From NCBI GenBank assembly GCA_002359185.1, contig DEML01000120.1:1-64000 (forward strand): DNA of 64,000 nt, read 5' to 3'. The notes beneath the pieces were generated by a model, which saw only the letters and a program-made list of their open reading frames with translations, did no database searches and had not been told where the DNA came from. The DNA is from Planctomycetaceae bacterium UBA2671 (lineage in GTDB: Bacteria > Planctomycetota > Planctomycetia > Planctomycetales > Planctomycetaceae). Made by a program: the position numbers and the translations under genes. Shown in pieces: positions 25,866 through 34,085 of the stretch (positions within the stretch are counted from its first letter, which is position 1; each line of letters begins with the position of its first letter).

Positions 25866-26333
25866 TTAACTTTTCAATGAATCACGGATATCTCGAACAT
25901 TGTCATGTATCGACTTCACTTCTTCAAACTGTCGAAGCAGAATGTCGTTCATTGCTGAGCCTGGTTCTTCTTTTAAGGCATCTTTATAGGCGTCCTTAAT
26001 TTGGTCTTCGCCACGCTCGACCTCGGCCATGATTGCATAAGTATCGCCGCCCGAAAATAATGATCGCGTTTTCATCCAGCAACGATGAACAGCAGCCGCA
26101 TAGGAACCTTCATCCACGGGATCTTCATTGTTCACACAGACATATTCCTGCAGTTCACGAGCCTGTCGGTCTCGCTCGTTTGCGATTTGAATCAACTTTT
26201 CACCAAGAATATTCTCATCGAGTTCATCAGCAGCTTCTCGAAATCCTTTGGCACTGTCGAGGTTAATTCGAATCAATTCCTGTAGCTTATCGATGGTATT
26301 CTGATCAAGATTCAATTTTGACTCAGTAGACAT
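25866..26333 (-). CDS. DUF2383/PA2169-family four-helix bundle stress protein
   Basis: A 155-residue soluble helical protein. The pattern of conserved acidic and His/Arg positions (NLDQNTIDKLQELIRINLDSA, FREAADELDE, ANERDRQARELQEYV, EVERGEDQIKDAYKDAL) matches the ferritin-like DUF2383 family found in stress gene clusters of many bacteria. No metal ligands set beyond these can be confirmed by eye. It belongs to a stress-type island with an LEA-like lipoprotein, ExoD, DUF1328 and PMP3 proteins. It ends at a strong terminator. Confidence 0.85.
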   Translation of the reverse strand: MSTESKLNLDQNTIDKLQELIRINLDSAKGFREAADELDENILGEKLIQIANERDRQARELQEYVCVNNEDPVDEGSYAAAVHRCWMKTRSLFSGGDTYAIMAEVERGEDQIKDAYKDALKEEPGSAMNDILLRQFEEVKSIHDNVRDIRDSLKS

Positions 26334-26459
26334 TATTATTCCCTTTCATTTTGAAAATCAATTTGTGATCACTGAATAAATTCAGGAAAGACCACGTTTT
26401 TCATATCATGAAGCAATTCCAACCGTGTGATGAGTACGACGGGAAATCGCGGAGTTTGA

Positions 26460-26735
26460 TTAATCGCTTGAAGTGGTTACTGGAGGTATTTCAACATCCT
26501 CTGGATCATTGGGATCATCTGTCAGTTTGTCTGTTGCCTTTTCAATCTCATCGCCAGCAGCTTCGATCATCTTTCCAGATTCTTTAGCAACTTCGCCAGC
26601 GACTTCTTTCGTTTTCTCAACTGCTTTCTCTACAGATTCCTCCGTCTTATCAACATTCTCTTCCACAGTGCCTTCACATCCAACAATGATGGTGGCTGTG
26701 AATAGTGACAACGCCAATACCAATAATTTGCTCAT
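26460..26735 (-). CDS. Small lipoprotein with LEA-like Lys/Glu repeats
   Basis: A 91-residue lipoprotein. The start is the ATG at 26735, behind a GGGAGAG site; an upstream in-frame start is less likely. The lipobox is TIIVGC, making Cys20 the probable lipidated residue. The mature part is an amphipathic helix of repeated KTEE/VEKAVEKTKEVAGEVAKES segments, similar in character to LEA and CsbD-type stress proteins, and it ends in an acidic tail. It lies behind a good sigma54 promoter that is divergent from the one of exoD. Confidence 0.82.
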   Translation of the reverse strand: MSKLLVLALSLFTATIIVGCEGTVEENVDKTEESVEKAVEKTKEVAGEVAKESGKMIEAAGDEIEKATDKLTDDPNDPEDVEIPPVTTSSD

Positions 26736-26788
26736 ACTAGTCTCTCCCTGTGTATTACCATTTCCCAATAATTCAGATTAGCTAAGTG

Positions 26789-26804
26789 GGCAAAACATGT
26801 ACCA
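26789..26804 (-). promoter_or_regulatory. Sigma54 promoter for the LEA-like lipoprotein
   Basis: On the minus strand the sequence is TGGTACATGTTTTGCC: TGG-TAC, five bases, TTGC, at the exact -24/-12 spacing. It lies 54 bases before the lipoprotein ATG, leaving room for a normal leader and the observed ribosome binding site. Confidence 0.7.
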
Positions 26805-26969
26805 AAAGTTCTTGTTCTCGTGATGGATCCTTTTTCCATGTCAAAAATTGAGGATTTGAGCCTTTGCAAGCTGATGATTGGGGTATTTATAATTAGGGGT
26901 TTGATCTGATAAGAATCCTTCTGACTGCTTTTCAACCAAATTGAGTCAAAAATTTGAGTGGATTGCAGT

Positions 26970-26985
26970 CGGCACGGTATTCGCT
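26970..26985 (+). promoter_or_regulatory. Sigma54 promoter for exoD
   Basis: The sequence CGGCACGGTATTCGCT keeps GG and GC at exact -24/-12 spacing with GGCACG intact; TTGC is changed to TCGC. It lies 33 bases before the exoD ATG and points away from the lipoprotein promoter, with about 165 bases between them available for an activator site. Confidence 0.6.
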
Positions 26986-27018
26986 CTTTCCTACTTATTA
27001 TTTTAAGAAAGGGCTGAA

Positions 27019-27600
27019 ATGTCAGATGTCAATACGTTGACTGATCTACTCGATGATGTCGAAGAGGGTACAAACGGAGATCAAATCACGATTGGTGAGA
27101 TGCTTGATACGATCGATACGCGCAGTTTCGGTCCTATTTTACTGTTGCCTGCTGCGATCGCGCTCTCACCCATTGGGGCAATTCCAGGAATGTCAATTGT
27201 TACTGGGACAATCATCATTCTGTTTGCAGGTCAACTGCTGCTTGGCAGAAGACATCCCTGGCTGCCAGGCTTCATAGAATCGGTTGAATTCCCAAGAAAA
27301 AAACTTAAAAAAACGTCGAAAGAGATGCGTCCTTGGGCAAAGTATGTGGACAGTGCATTGCATAAGCGTTTGACATTCCTAACCCAGCGACCGTTTGACA
27401 GCATTGTGGCCGGAATTTGCATCGTGCTATCCTTATTGTTTTATCCTTTGGCATTGGTTCCCTGGGGAGTGGCATTACCCAGTGGAGCGATTGTCCTGTT
27501 CTCGCTGGGGCTAACGTCTCGCGATGGACTCTTTGTACTTGTCGGATTGATTCTGACTGCAATTTCTCTCTATCTCTCATACACTTACTGGCCATTGTAA
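27019..27600 (+). CDS. exoD: ExoD-family membrane protein
   Basis: A 193-residue protein with four or five membrane segments (about 38-65, 130-150, 155-190). It matches the ExoD family: GEMLDTIDTRSFGPILLLPA, ALSPIGAIPGMSIVTG, GRRHPWLP and RLTFLTQRPF. In rhizobia ExoD affects exopolysaccharide production and alkali tolerance. The N-terminal 25 residues are cytoplasmic and acidic. It has its own sigma54-type promoter and lies next to the sigma54 regulator gene, so a place in that stress regulon is likely. Confidence 0.9.
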   Translation: MSDVNTLTDLLDDVEEGTNGDQITIGEMLDTIDTRSFGPILLLPAAIALSPIGAIPGMSIVTGTIIILFAGQLLLGRRHPWLPGFIESVEFPRKKLKKTSKEMRPWAKYVDSALHKRLTFLTQRPFDSIVAGICIVLSLLFYPLALVPWGVALPSGAIVLFSLGLTSRDGLFVLVGLILTAISLYLSYTYWPL

Positions 27601-27786
27601 GTCAAAAATCAGTAATATTTCTGAGTTGCGCCGAAATCATAGATACCTCTCAAGTTCAACAGGAGAATTCTCCGGCAGCTTGTTAGAATCCTGATGAGGT
27701 TTCACTTGAATATCTCCGCAGATGGTTGCTCCATCCTGTGGAAATCATTAATTAGAATTAAACAATCGTTTTAGAAGCGACACTAG

Positions 27787-29280
27787 ATGGATAACCAGAA
27801 TAAAGAAAAATCATTGGTCCTGGTGATTGATGATGATCGTACAATTCGTCATATGGTCTCTCGATCTCTCGATCAAATTGGCTGCGATGTCATTGAAGCT
27901 GAAGAAAGTCAAAGTGGACTGGCTGTCGTGCTCGACAAGAGCCCGGATGTTGTGCTGTTGGACATCATGCTCCCTAAAATTTCGGGCCTGGATGTCTTTC
28001 AGCGGATTCGCGAAATCGACCGCAAAATACCGGTTATTTTCATCACGGCTGGGACCGACAGTGCCACAGCCATCAAGGCGATGCAACTCGGTGCTTTCGA
28101 TTATGTGACCAAACCACTCGATCTGCCCAAGCTCAACACATTAGTGCTCTCAGCTATCAGATCAAGACGTTTAATGAATGTTCCAGTCGCAGTCGAAGCA
28201 CTGGAATCTGTCGAAATGCAGGGTGATTTGTTTGTCGGCAGCAGTCCACAAATGATGGAAGTTTTCAAGCAGGTTGGCCGGGTTGCAACACAGGATGTGA
28301 CTGTCCTGATTCGAGGTGAAAGTGGTAGCGGTAAAGAGTTGGTTGCCCGGGCGATTTATCAATACAGCAACCGTTCCAATGAACCCTTCATGGCGGTGAA
28401 CTGTGCAGCAATTCCTGATCAATTGCTCGAGAGTGAATTATTTGGACACGAAAAAGGCTCCTTCACCGGAGCAGACAAACGTCGTATTGGAAAGTTTGAA
28501 CAGTGTAACGGTGGCACCTTATTTCTCGATGAAATTGGGGATATGACACCACTGGTCCAGGGTAAAGTTTTGCGACTTTTGCAGGAACAGCATTTTGAGC
28601 GAGTTGGCGGCAACGAAACCATTACCACAAACGTTCGCATTGTAACCGCGACCAACCGCGATCTGGAACAGATGGTCGAAGATGGCGAGTACCGAGGAGA
28701 TTTGTACTATCGCCTCAATGGAATTACGATCAATCTTCCACCGCTTCGAGAACGGGGAGAGGACCTCGTTAAGTTGATCGAATATTTCTTCTCAAAAGTA
28801 CGTATCGAACTGGGAAAACACGAAGTTGTTGGCATCTCTCCGGATGCACTCGAGATTTATCGCAAACATTCCTGGCCTGGTAATGTGCGTGAGTTGCAAA
28901 GTGTGATTCGCCAGTCGTTGCTGAACACTACGGGAACGGTCATTGTTCCAGATTCGATTCCCGATGAACTCCTCGATGATGAACCAGTCATAGTCAATTC
29001 TACAGCCTCTCCCGAAGTGGAAAACGAGAACCAGGTTAACATTGAGCGGTTCATTAAAAAAAGGCTGGAGGAGTCGAGCACTGATTTATATGCAGAAACC
29101 CTTGAAGTCATGGAAAAATTGCTTCTGACACAGGTACTGCAACACACAGAAGGAAATCAGACACGAGCCTCGGAAATTTTGGGAATTACCAGAGGAAAAA
29201 TCCGTGATCGTATTCAATCGTTTGGGATCAAGTTTGATAAAAATGTTCATGTCGACGAAAATACCACTCCTTCTCAATAA
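27787..29280 (+). CDS. Sigma54-dependent response regulator (NtrC family)
   Basis: A 497-residue activator. A receiver domain (about 10-125) has the phosphoacceptor Asp59 (VVLLDIMLP) and Lys in VTKPLD. The AAA+ domain (about 150-390) has Walker A GESGSGKE (about 177-184), the sigma54-contact loop as GSFTGA rather than the usual GAFTGA (about 223), and Walker B TLFLDEIGD. A Fis-type helix-turn-helix is at the C-terminus (about 445-485, NQTRASEILGITRGKIRDRI). It activates sigma54 promoters after phosphorylation. The hybrid kinase downstream is a natural partner, and the three -24/-12 elements nearby are natural targets. Confidence 0.95.
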   Translation: MDNQNKEKSLVLVIDDDRTIRHMVSRSLDQIGCDVIEAEESQSGLAVVLDKSPDVVLLDIMLPKISGLDVFQRIREIDRKIPVIFITAGTDSATAIKAMQLGAFDYVTKPLDLPKLNTLVLSAIRSRRLMNVPVAVEALESVEMQGDLFVGSSPQMMEVFKQVGRVATQDVTVLIRGESGSGKELVARAIYQYSNRSNEPFMAVNCAAIPDQLLESELFGHEKGSFTGADKRRIGKFEQCNGGTLFLDEIGDMTPLVQGKVLRLLQEQHFERVGGNETITTNVRIVTATNRDLEQMVEDGEYRGDLYYRLNGITINLPPLRERGEDLVKLIEYFFSKVRIELGKHEVVGISPDALEIYRKHSWPGNVRELQSVIRQSLLNTTGTVIVPDSIPDELLDDEPVIVNSTASPEVENENQVNIERFIKKRLEESSTDLYAETLEVMEKLLLTQVLQHTEGNQTRASEILGITRGKIRDRIQSFGIKFDKNVHVDENTTPSQ

Positions 29281-29669
29281 TCACATTACTTAACCAAATT
29301 GCCCTATTAGATTACTGTTATTCCGACAGGTACAATATTTGCGTCAGTAAATATTTTTTAAGCCAATTTCAATTCAGCATGCAGGAATACATGCTGAATT
29401 GAAATTATGATACCTTCTAACATAGCCGTTTCTATGAATGTGTATTGAGGGGTTGACTGGGAATTCAGGATTCAAACCATCAAAAAAGTCGCAACAGGAA
29501 ACTGCAAGCTGCAGCAATTTGACACTCCAATTGTTCGCTAAACAACCAACGTGATCGTTTAGTGGTCAATAACAACATTCCCTTTCTATTTCTTCCAGGA
29601 ATTAAATCAACTTTTCACGCATTTTCCTTTTTATGCTGACTGGGTCGCAATCGAAACTACTTTCTTTCT
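29281..29669. other. Intergenic region between the sigma54 regulator and hybrid kinase, with a 17-bp perfect hairpin
   Basis: At 29365-29381 and 29390-29406 two 17-base arms (aatttcaattcagcatg / catgctgaattgaaatt) are perfect complements around an 8-base loop. No T tract follows in either direction, so it is not a classical terminator. The rest of the interval is AT-rich without a recognisable gene. Confidence 0.7.
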
Positions 29670-32504
29670 ATGACTGATCCCCTTGGAACTACCGTACTGG
29701 CACCTGCATATCCACTCTGGAAGGGTATTGTGATTGGGGTTACTACGGCTCTCATCGCGATTCTACTCAGAGAATTATTGGGATATGCGTATGACCAGGA
29801 TGAAACACCGTTTCTTTTATTTCCTGCTTCAATAATTATCGCGGCTCGAATTGGGGGATTGCGGGCTGGTGTGTCCGCTCTGGCTTTGACATCGTTGTAT
29901 TCTCTCTTCCGATTTTTACCTGCAGGGACCGCCACAGATCCCAATTATATTACACCTTTAATTAAAACGGGTGTTTTTATATTTGAGGGGGGGATCATTT
30001 GCAGCTTGATTGGCGTGTTACAGCAAACTCGCAGGTCAGCTGTGACCAATGAGGCCAAGGCAATTTTAGCGGAAAAGTTTTCCCGGGATTACTACGAACA
30101 GGTTCTCTCAACTCAGGAAGAACTCAATGCACTCGAGACCACTTACCGGGATTTGATTGATTCCAATGTCATCGGGATGATGCTTTGCAGTTTTGAAGGC
30201 AAATTTTATGAAGCCAACGATGCCTTTCTTGATTTGCTCGAATACACCAGAGAAGATTTAAATAATGACGAATTGAACTGGATTTCCCTGACTCCCAAAG
30301 ATTTTCGAGACCGCGACCTGCATGCCATTGAAGAACTCAAAAAGCATCGTCGAATCCCTCCCTTCGAATTGCAGTTTATCTCAAAGACAGGGTTAATTCG
30401 AAATGTCCTCATCGGAGCAGCCTCGACAGGGACGGGAGATAAATTCATTGCCTTTGTTCTCGACCGCAGTGAAAATGCTCAGTTTCAGAGTGAATTGCAA
30501 ACCGCTTTGAATCTTGCTGAAACTGCGAATCGTACAAAGACTGAATTTCTGGCAAATATCAGTCACGAGCTTCGCACTCCACTCAATGCAATTATCGGAA
30601 TGACTGATCTCGCACTCGATGAAGACATTTCCGATGTGATGCGAGACTATATTCAAACCGCGCGCGATGCTGCTCAAACGCTAACCTTTTTAATCAATGA
30701 CATCCTCGACTTCTCTCGGATGGAAACTGGACATTTCGAATTGGATCTCGATCCCTTTGAACTTCCGACTTTGGTCGAGCAGACACTTAAAACACTTTCT
30801 TTGCGTGCCCATCAAAAAGGTCTGGAGTTAATTTCCCATATTTCTCCTCAGGTGCCCCGTTATGTCAACGGTGACAAAAACCGGATTCGACAAGTCATCG
30901 TGAATGTTGTTTCCAATGCAATTAAATTTACCGAGCAGGGAGAAGTCTTTGTTGATGTCTCACTGACTGACGAAGCGGCCGAAAATGATCAGATGAACTG
31001 GATCAATATCAGTGTTCTGGATACGGGTATTGGTATCTCGAAGGAGGATCAAACCCGAATTTTCTCACCGTTTACCCAGGTCGATGCTTCCACAACTCGG
31101 AACTATGTCGGGACGGGATTAGGACTTGCAATTTGCCAGGAAATCGTTTCCCGCATGGAAGGAAGAATTGAAGTCAGCAGTGAACCGGGAGAAGGGAGTC
31201 GATTCGATATCATTATTCCTCTGGAATCTGCTGTACAAAGCGTGCCTCCGCCAACTCGTTCCATTACAATTGATGATTTTCATGGTGCCCGGGTGCTCAT
31301 CGTCGACGATAATGAAACCAGTCTCCGCACCCTCAAATCGACACTCGAAAACTGGAGTATGAATCCTGAAACTGCAACAACGGCAGCAGAAGCAATCCAA
31401 AAACTTAAGAATTCCCCGCGTGAAGATTCAGAAGAGCAATTTCGGGTGCTGCTCGTCGATGGCTTAATGCCTCAGATGGATGGCTTTGAATTTCTGGAAA
31501 GTATCAAGAAAGATGGTATCCTTCCCGAAGCCTCCTTAATGATGCTGTCTTCAGCAGATCGAATGATGTTTGAAAGCCGCTGTGAATCGGCTCCTGTCGA
31601 TGCCTTTATCGAGAAGCCCATCAGTCAGTCAACATTGATGGACACACTTGTCAATCTGCTCAGTGGTCGGGTACGTCCAAAAACGTTTGAGAAGCGTATT
31701 CGTCCCACCAAGAATGAACCGCTCACGATCCTGGTTGCTGAAGATACGCCTGTGAATCAGAAAGTTGTTGAACAGATTCTCAAAAAACGGGGGCATAATG
31801 TTGTCTTGGCCAATAATGGTCGAGAAGCACTGGATCTGTTTTTTGAGAACGATTTCGATCTGATTTTGATGGACATGCAAATGCCCACCATGGATGGGTT
31901 ACAGGCCACTAAAGCAATTCGCGAGAATGAAGATCCTAATGTTCCCCCGATCCCGATTATAGCTTTGACCGCGCATACCATGAAGGGGGATCGTGAACGT
32001 TGCATTGATGCTGGAGCTTCAGATTATCTCTCCAAGCCAGTCGATGCCGAAGCCTTACTCGATATGATTGAAACATTGGTTCGGAGTTCCGGTCGAAAGT
32101 CGACAAGAATTCCAACGAAAACAGATAAACCTCGTGATGAATTTGCAATCCCGGAAAAGTTTCACGGCGCCCTGCAACGTATGGGAAACGACGCTGTGTT
32201 ATTTAGCGAGATGATCACTATGTATTGTGACGATTATCCCTCGTTATTGGAGCAACTCCAGTCCGAAGTCGTTGCTGAAAACTGGGAGGAAGCCGGCCAT
32301 CACGCCCATCGACTTAAAGGACTGGTTTACAGCTTCGGGACATCCCTTCCTCCCTGTGAAACGATACTGGTCATTGAGCAAAAGATTAAAGACCATGGGA
32401 GCCAACTTCTCGAATCGCTGCTCACTCGCTACGAAAATGAATTAAGTAAACTCAGTGACGAACTCCAGGATGTACGCGTAAAAATTCTGACCATTAAATC
32501 GTAG
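29670..32504 (+). CDS. Hybrid sensor histidine kinase with two receivers and HPt (BarA-like)
   Basis: A 944-residue membrane kinase. Residues 1-125 are hydrophobic with several membrane segments, resembling the DUF4118 sensor region. A PAS domain follows (about 155-270). HisKA has the phosphorylated His near 298 (ISHELRTPLNAIIGM) and HATPase_c has the N box (NVVSNAIKF), G1 (DTGIGIS) and G2 (GTGLGLAI). Receiver 1 has Asp near 597 (LLVDGLMPQMDG) and receiver 2 has Asp near 734 (LILMDMQMPTMDG). The HPt domain has His near 880 (HAHRLKGL). This is a full phosphorelay, and its HPt would pass phosphate to a separate regulator, plausibly the sigma54 regulator upstream. The signal is unknown. Confidence 0.95.
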   Translation: MTDPLGTTVLAPAYPLWKGIVIGVTTALIAILLRELLGYAYDQDETPFLLFPASIIIAARIGGLRAGVSALALTSLYSLFRFLPAGTATDPNYITPLIKTGVFIFEGGIICSLIGVLQQTRRSAVTNEAKAILAEKFSRDYYEQVLSTQEELNALETTYRDLIDSNVIGMMLCSFEGKFYEANDAFLDLLEYTREDLNNDELNWISLTPKDFRDRDLHAIEELKKHRRIPPFELQFISKTGLIRNVLIGAASTGTGDKFIAFVLDRSENAQFQSELQTALNLAETANRTKTEFLANISHELRTPLNAIIGMTDLALDEDISDVMRDYIQTARDAAQTLTFLINDILDFSRMETGHFELDLDPFELPTLVEQTLKTLSLRAHQKGLELISHISPQVPRYVNGDKNRIRQVIVNVVSNAIKFTEQGEVFVDVSLTDEAAENDQMNWINISVLDTGIGISKEDQTRIFSPFTQVDASTTRNYVGTGLGLAICQEIVSRMEGRIEVSSEPGEGSRFDIIIPLESAVQSVPPPTRSITIDDFHGARVLIVDDNETSLRTLKSTLENWSMNPETATTAAEAIQKLKNSPREDSEEQFRVLLVDGLMPQMDGFEFLESIKKDGILPEASLMMLSSADRMMFESRCESAPVDAFIEKPISQSTLMDTLVNLLSGRVRPKTFEKRIRPTKNEPLTILVAEDTPVNQKVVEQILKKRGHNVVLANNGREALDLFFENDFDLILMDMQMPTMDGLQATKAIRENEDPNVPPIPIIALTAHTMKGDRERCIDAGASDYLSKPVDAEALLDMIETLVRSSGRKSTRIPTKTDKPRDEFAIPEKFHGALQRMGNDAVLFSEMITMYCDDYPSLLEQLQSEVVAENWEEAGHHAHRLKGLVYSFGTSLPPCETILVIEQKIKDHGSQLLESLLTRYENELSKLSDELQDVRVKILTIKS

Positions 32505-32710
32505 CTTCATTCTTAAATGATCCCGGGACGAGTGTGACAAGATAAGATGCCTGCAATCCGCTGAAGATTGCTCATGTCACTTTCTCAGTCAATCAGAACA
32601 GAACCCTGAGCGTTCATTAGGAAGTTGTTAGTGGTTGATCAACGACCACATATTGCTCAATTTTCTACAAATCACACAAGATCCAGCAATTTCAAGCCGT
32701 TTCGACTTTT

Positions 32711-32726
32711 TGGCACGCCTTCTGCA
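32711..32726 (+). promoter_or_regulatory. Sigma54 promoter for the DUF1328/PMP3 genes
   Basis: The sequence TGGCACGCCTTCTGCA matches TGGCACG-N4-TTGCA with one change (CTGCA). It lies 74 bases before the DUF1328 ATG. About 65 bases upstream of it is an imperfect palindrome (gtggttgatcaacgaccac, 32631-32649), a plausible activator site. Confidence 0.8.
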
Positions 32727-32799
32727 TTAACTTAATTTCAGATGCAAGAGTTGTTCTGGCATCAGTCAAAATACGAGTTATTCAATGAAGGAGAGAGCG

Positions 32800-32964
32800 A
32801 TGTTAAGCTGGGCATTGACATTTTTGGTTATCGCGTTGATTGCAGCTGTTCTTGGTTTTGGTGGAGTTGCAGGGACTGCTGCCAGTATTGCAAAAATCCT
32901 GTTTGTTGTATTCCTGGTGCTGTTTGTGATCTCATTGATTATGGGGCGTCGTACTGCCGTCTAG
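32800..32964 (+). CDS. DUF1328 (YtjA-family) small membrane protein
   Basis: A 54-residue protein: MLSWALTFLVIALIAAVLGF, then a GGVAGTAASIAKILF loop, then a second membrane helix ending in ISLIMGRR. This is the standard DUF1328 layout of two membrane segments joined by a Gly/Ala-rich turn. A strong gagaga site is just upstream. The family recurs in osmotic and general stress clusters with DUF2383, PMP3 and CsbD-like proteins; its function is unknown. It is driven by the sigma54 element at 32711 and is probably co-transcribed with the PMP3 gene. Confidence 0.93.
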   Translation: MLSWALTFLVIALIAAVLGFGGVAGTAASIAKILFVVFLVLFVISLIMGRRTAV

Positions 32965-33028
32965 TCGCAATTCATTAACGATGAATTTGAATGACAGATT
33001 TGAACACGACAAAAACGAGGAGAATGTT

Positions 33029-33220
33029 ATGAGTACAGCTTCTAAACCAGACTCAGTACTGGGCGACTTTGTAAAATTATTATTTTCGATTCTGCTACCT
33101 CCGGTAGGTGTCTTCTTTGAAGTTGGCCTGGGGATGCATTTTTGGCTGAATATTGTTTTGACTCTCTTAGGATATTTCCCTGGTGTCATTCACGCTGTTT
33201 ATATTATTGCCAAGAAGTAA
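33029..33220 (+). CDS. YqaE/PMP3-family small membrane protein
   Basis: A 63-residue protein starting at the ATG behind gagga. It has the PMP3 signature LLPPVGVFFEVGLGMHFWLN followed by a second membrane helix (LLGYFPGVIHAVYII). PMP3/YqaE peptides reside in the cytoplasmic membrane and are induced by salt, cold and envelope stress. It lies 64 bases downstream of the DUF1328 gene with no terminator between them, so the two form one transcript. Confidence 0.92.
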   Translation: MSTASKPDSVLGDFVKLLFSILLPPVGVFFEVGLGMHFWLNIVLTLLGYFPGVIHAVYIIAKK

Positions 33221-33227
33221 AGTAGGG

Positions 33228-33272
33228 GGATTGCTGTGAAATCATTCGCATTCATTTGTGTCACAGCAATCC
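33228..33272. repeat. Perfect 12-bp inverted repeat between PMP3 and coiled-coil genes
   Basis: Arms ggattgctgtga (33228-33239) and tcacagcaatcc (33261-33272) flank a 21-base loop. No T tract follows, so it is more likely an RNA-stabilising or partial-termination hairpin than a full terminator. Confidence 0.75.
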
Positions 33273-33304
33273 CAATAAGTTGAGGAAGGAAATCAGGTTG
33301 AGCA

Positions 33305-33559
33305 ATGAATACCATGCAAACCGATAATCTGGCCTGTAGAATACGTTTGCTTGAAGACCAGATTGATGTCGTCAAGAAAAAAGCAGAATACGCAAGTCGA
33401 GATAGTCGTTATGAATGGGAGCTTCTCATTGAAAAGATGGTAGATCGCCTAAACGATCTGTTGGAACTCGCTAATACAACTGCCCCTGGGCTGGTTGGAT
33501 CCTCAGACGATGAGGGTGAAGATAATAAACATCATGGTCTGAATCCAAGTCGAGTTTAA
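33305..33559 (+). CDS. Small coiled-coil protein of unknown function
   Basis: An 84-residue soluble protein. Residues 8-60 look like a continuous amphipathic helix (LACRIRLLEDQIDVVKKKAE, then EWELLIEKMVDRLNDLLELA) that should form a coiled coil; the tail is acidic then basic. A gaggaagga site precedes the first of two nearby ATGs. It is the last gene of the stress transcript, ending at a strong terminator. No family is recognised. Confidence 0.7.
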   Translation: MNTMQTDNLACRIRLLEDQIDVVKKKAEYASRDSRYEWELLIEKMVDRLNDLLELANTTAPGLVGSSDDEGEDNKHHGLNPSRV

Positions 33560-33584
33560 ATTGACTTAGTGACTATGAAATTAC

Positions 33585-33634
33585 ATCAGGCTGGTTTGTC
33601 TCATTCGATGAGACTCTCCAGCCTGGTGTTTTTT
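33585..33634 (+). terminator. Strong intrinsic terminator ending the stress gene cluster
   Basis: Outer arms atcaggctgg and ccagcctggt and inner arms gtctcat/atgagac form one long stem-loop, directly followed by six T residues. Confidence 0.88.
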
Positions 33635-33644
33635 AATACCGATT

Positions 33645-34061
33645 TCATGTAACTTCTAGAGTTGGGCCGACCCAGAAATAGGGATTGTGAGCCACTTCCC
33701 ATAGAAATCCATCAGGATCTTTAAAATAGCCAGAGTAGCCTCCCCAGAAAACTTTCTGCCCCGGTTTTACTAATTTACCTCCTGCCAATACTGCTTCCTC
33801 CAAAACCGAATGAACTTCAGCTTCGGAGGAAACATTATGTGCCAACGAGAAACCAGGAAATCCGTTTCCGTCTGCAGAGACCATCGCGTCGGCTGCCAGT
33901 TCCTGTCTTCCATATAAACTCAACCAGGTTCCATTTAAAGTGAAAAATGCGACCGTTGGTGGAGATTCCATTCGTGGGAATTTCAGACCCGACTCATAAA
34001 ATTCAATCGAACGTGATAAATCACGAACTCCGAGAGTAATCATGCTGATTCGCGACTGCAT
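33645..34061 (-). CDS. VOC (glyoxalase/bleomycin-resistance) family protein
   Basis: A 138-residue protein with the VOC fold: MITLGVRDLSRSIEFYESGL (first strand and helix), TWLSLYGR, AHNVSSEAEVHSVLEEAVLAGGKLVKPGQ and GYFKDPDGFLWEVAHNP. The family binds a metal and includes lyases, dioxygenases and resistance proteins; substrate cannot be told. The start is placed at the ATG at 34061; a TTG six codons upstream also fits, and an ATG at 34043 gives a shorter product. It is cytosolic and ends next to the convergent terminator at 33634. Confidence 0.88.
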   Translation of the reverse strand: MQSRISMITLGVRDLSRSIEFYESGLKFPRMESPPTVAFFTLNGTWLSLYGRQELAADAMVSADGNGFPGFSLAHNVSSEAEVHSVLEEAVLAGGKLVKPGQKVFWGGYSGYFKDPDGFLWEVAHNPYFWVGPTLEVT

Positions 34062-34085
34062 TCTAAAATTCCAGTTCAATTAGAT

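Noticed and set aside
26334..26460. Sigma54-like element (ggttggaattgc) upstream of the DUF2383 gene
   Set aside because: The spacing is two bases short of the -24/-12 requirement.
26473..26781. Ser-rich plus-strand frame opposite the LEA-like lipoprotein
   Set aside because: It is the antisense image of the Lys/Glu repeats. The minus-strand gene has a lipobox, ribosome site and promoter.
32742..32978. Cysteine-rich 78-codon frame (with CSCSWFWW and CCQYCKNPVCC) as a second peptide precursor
   Set aside because: It is the shifted frame of the DUF1328 gene at 32800-32964, which has the right family pattern, ribosome site and promoter. The cysteines are a by-product of the overlapping codons.
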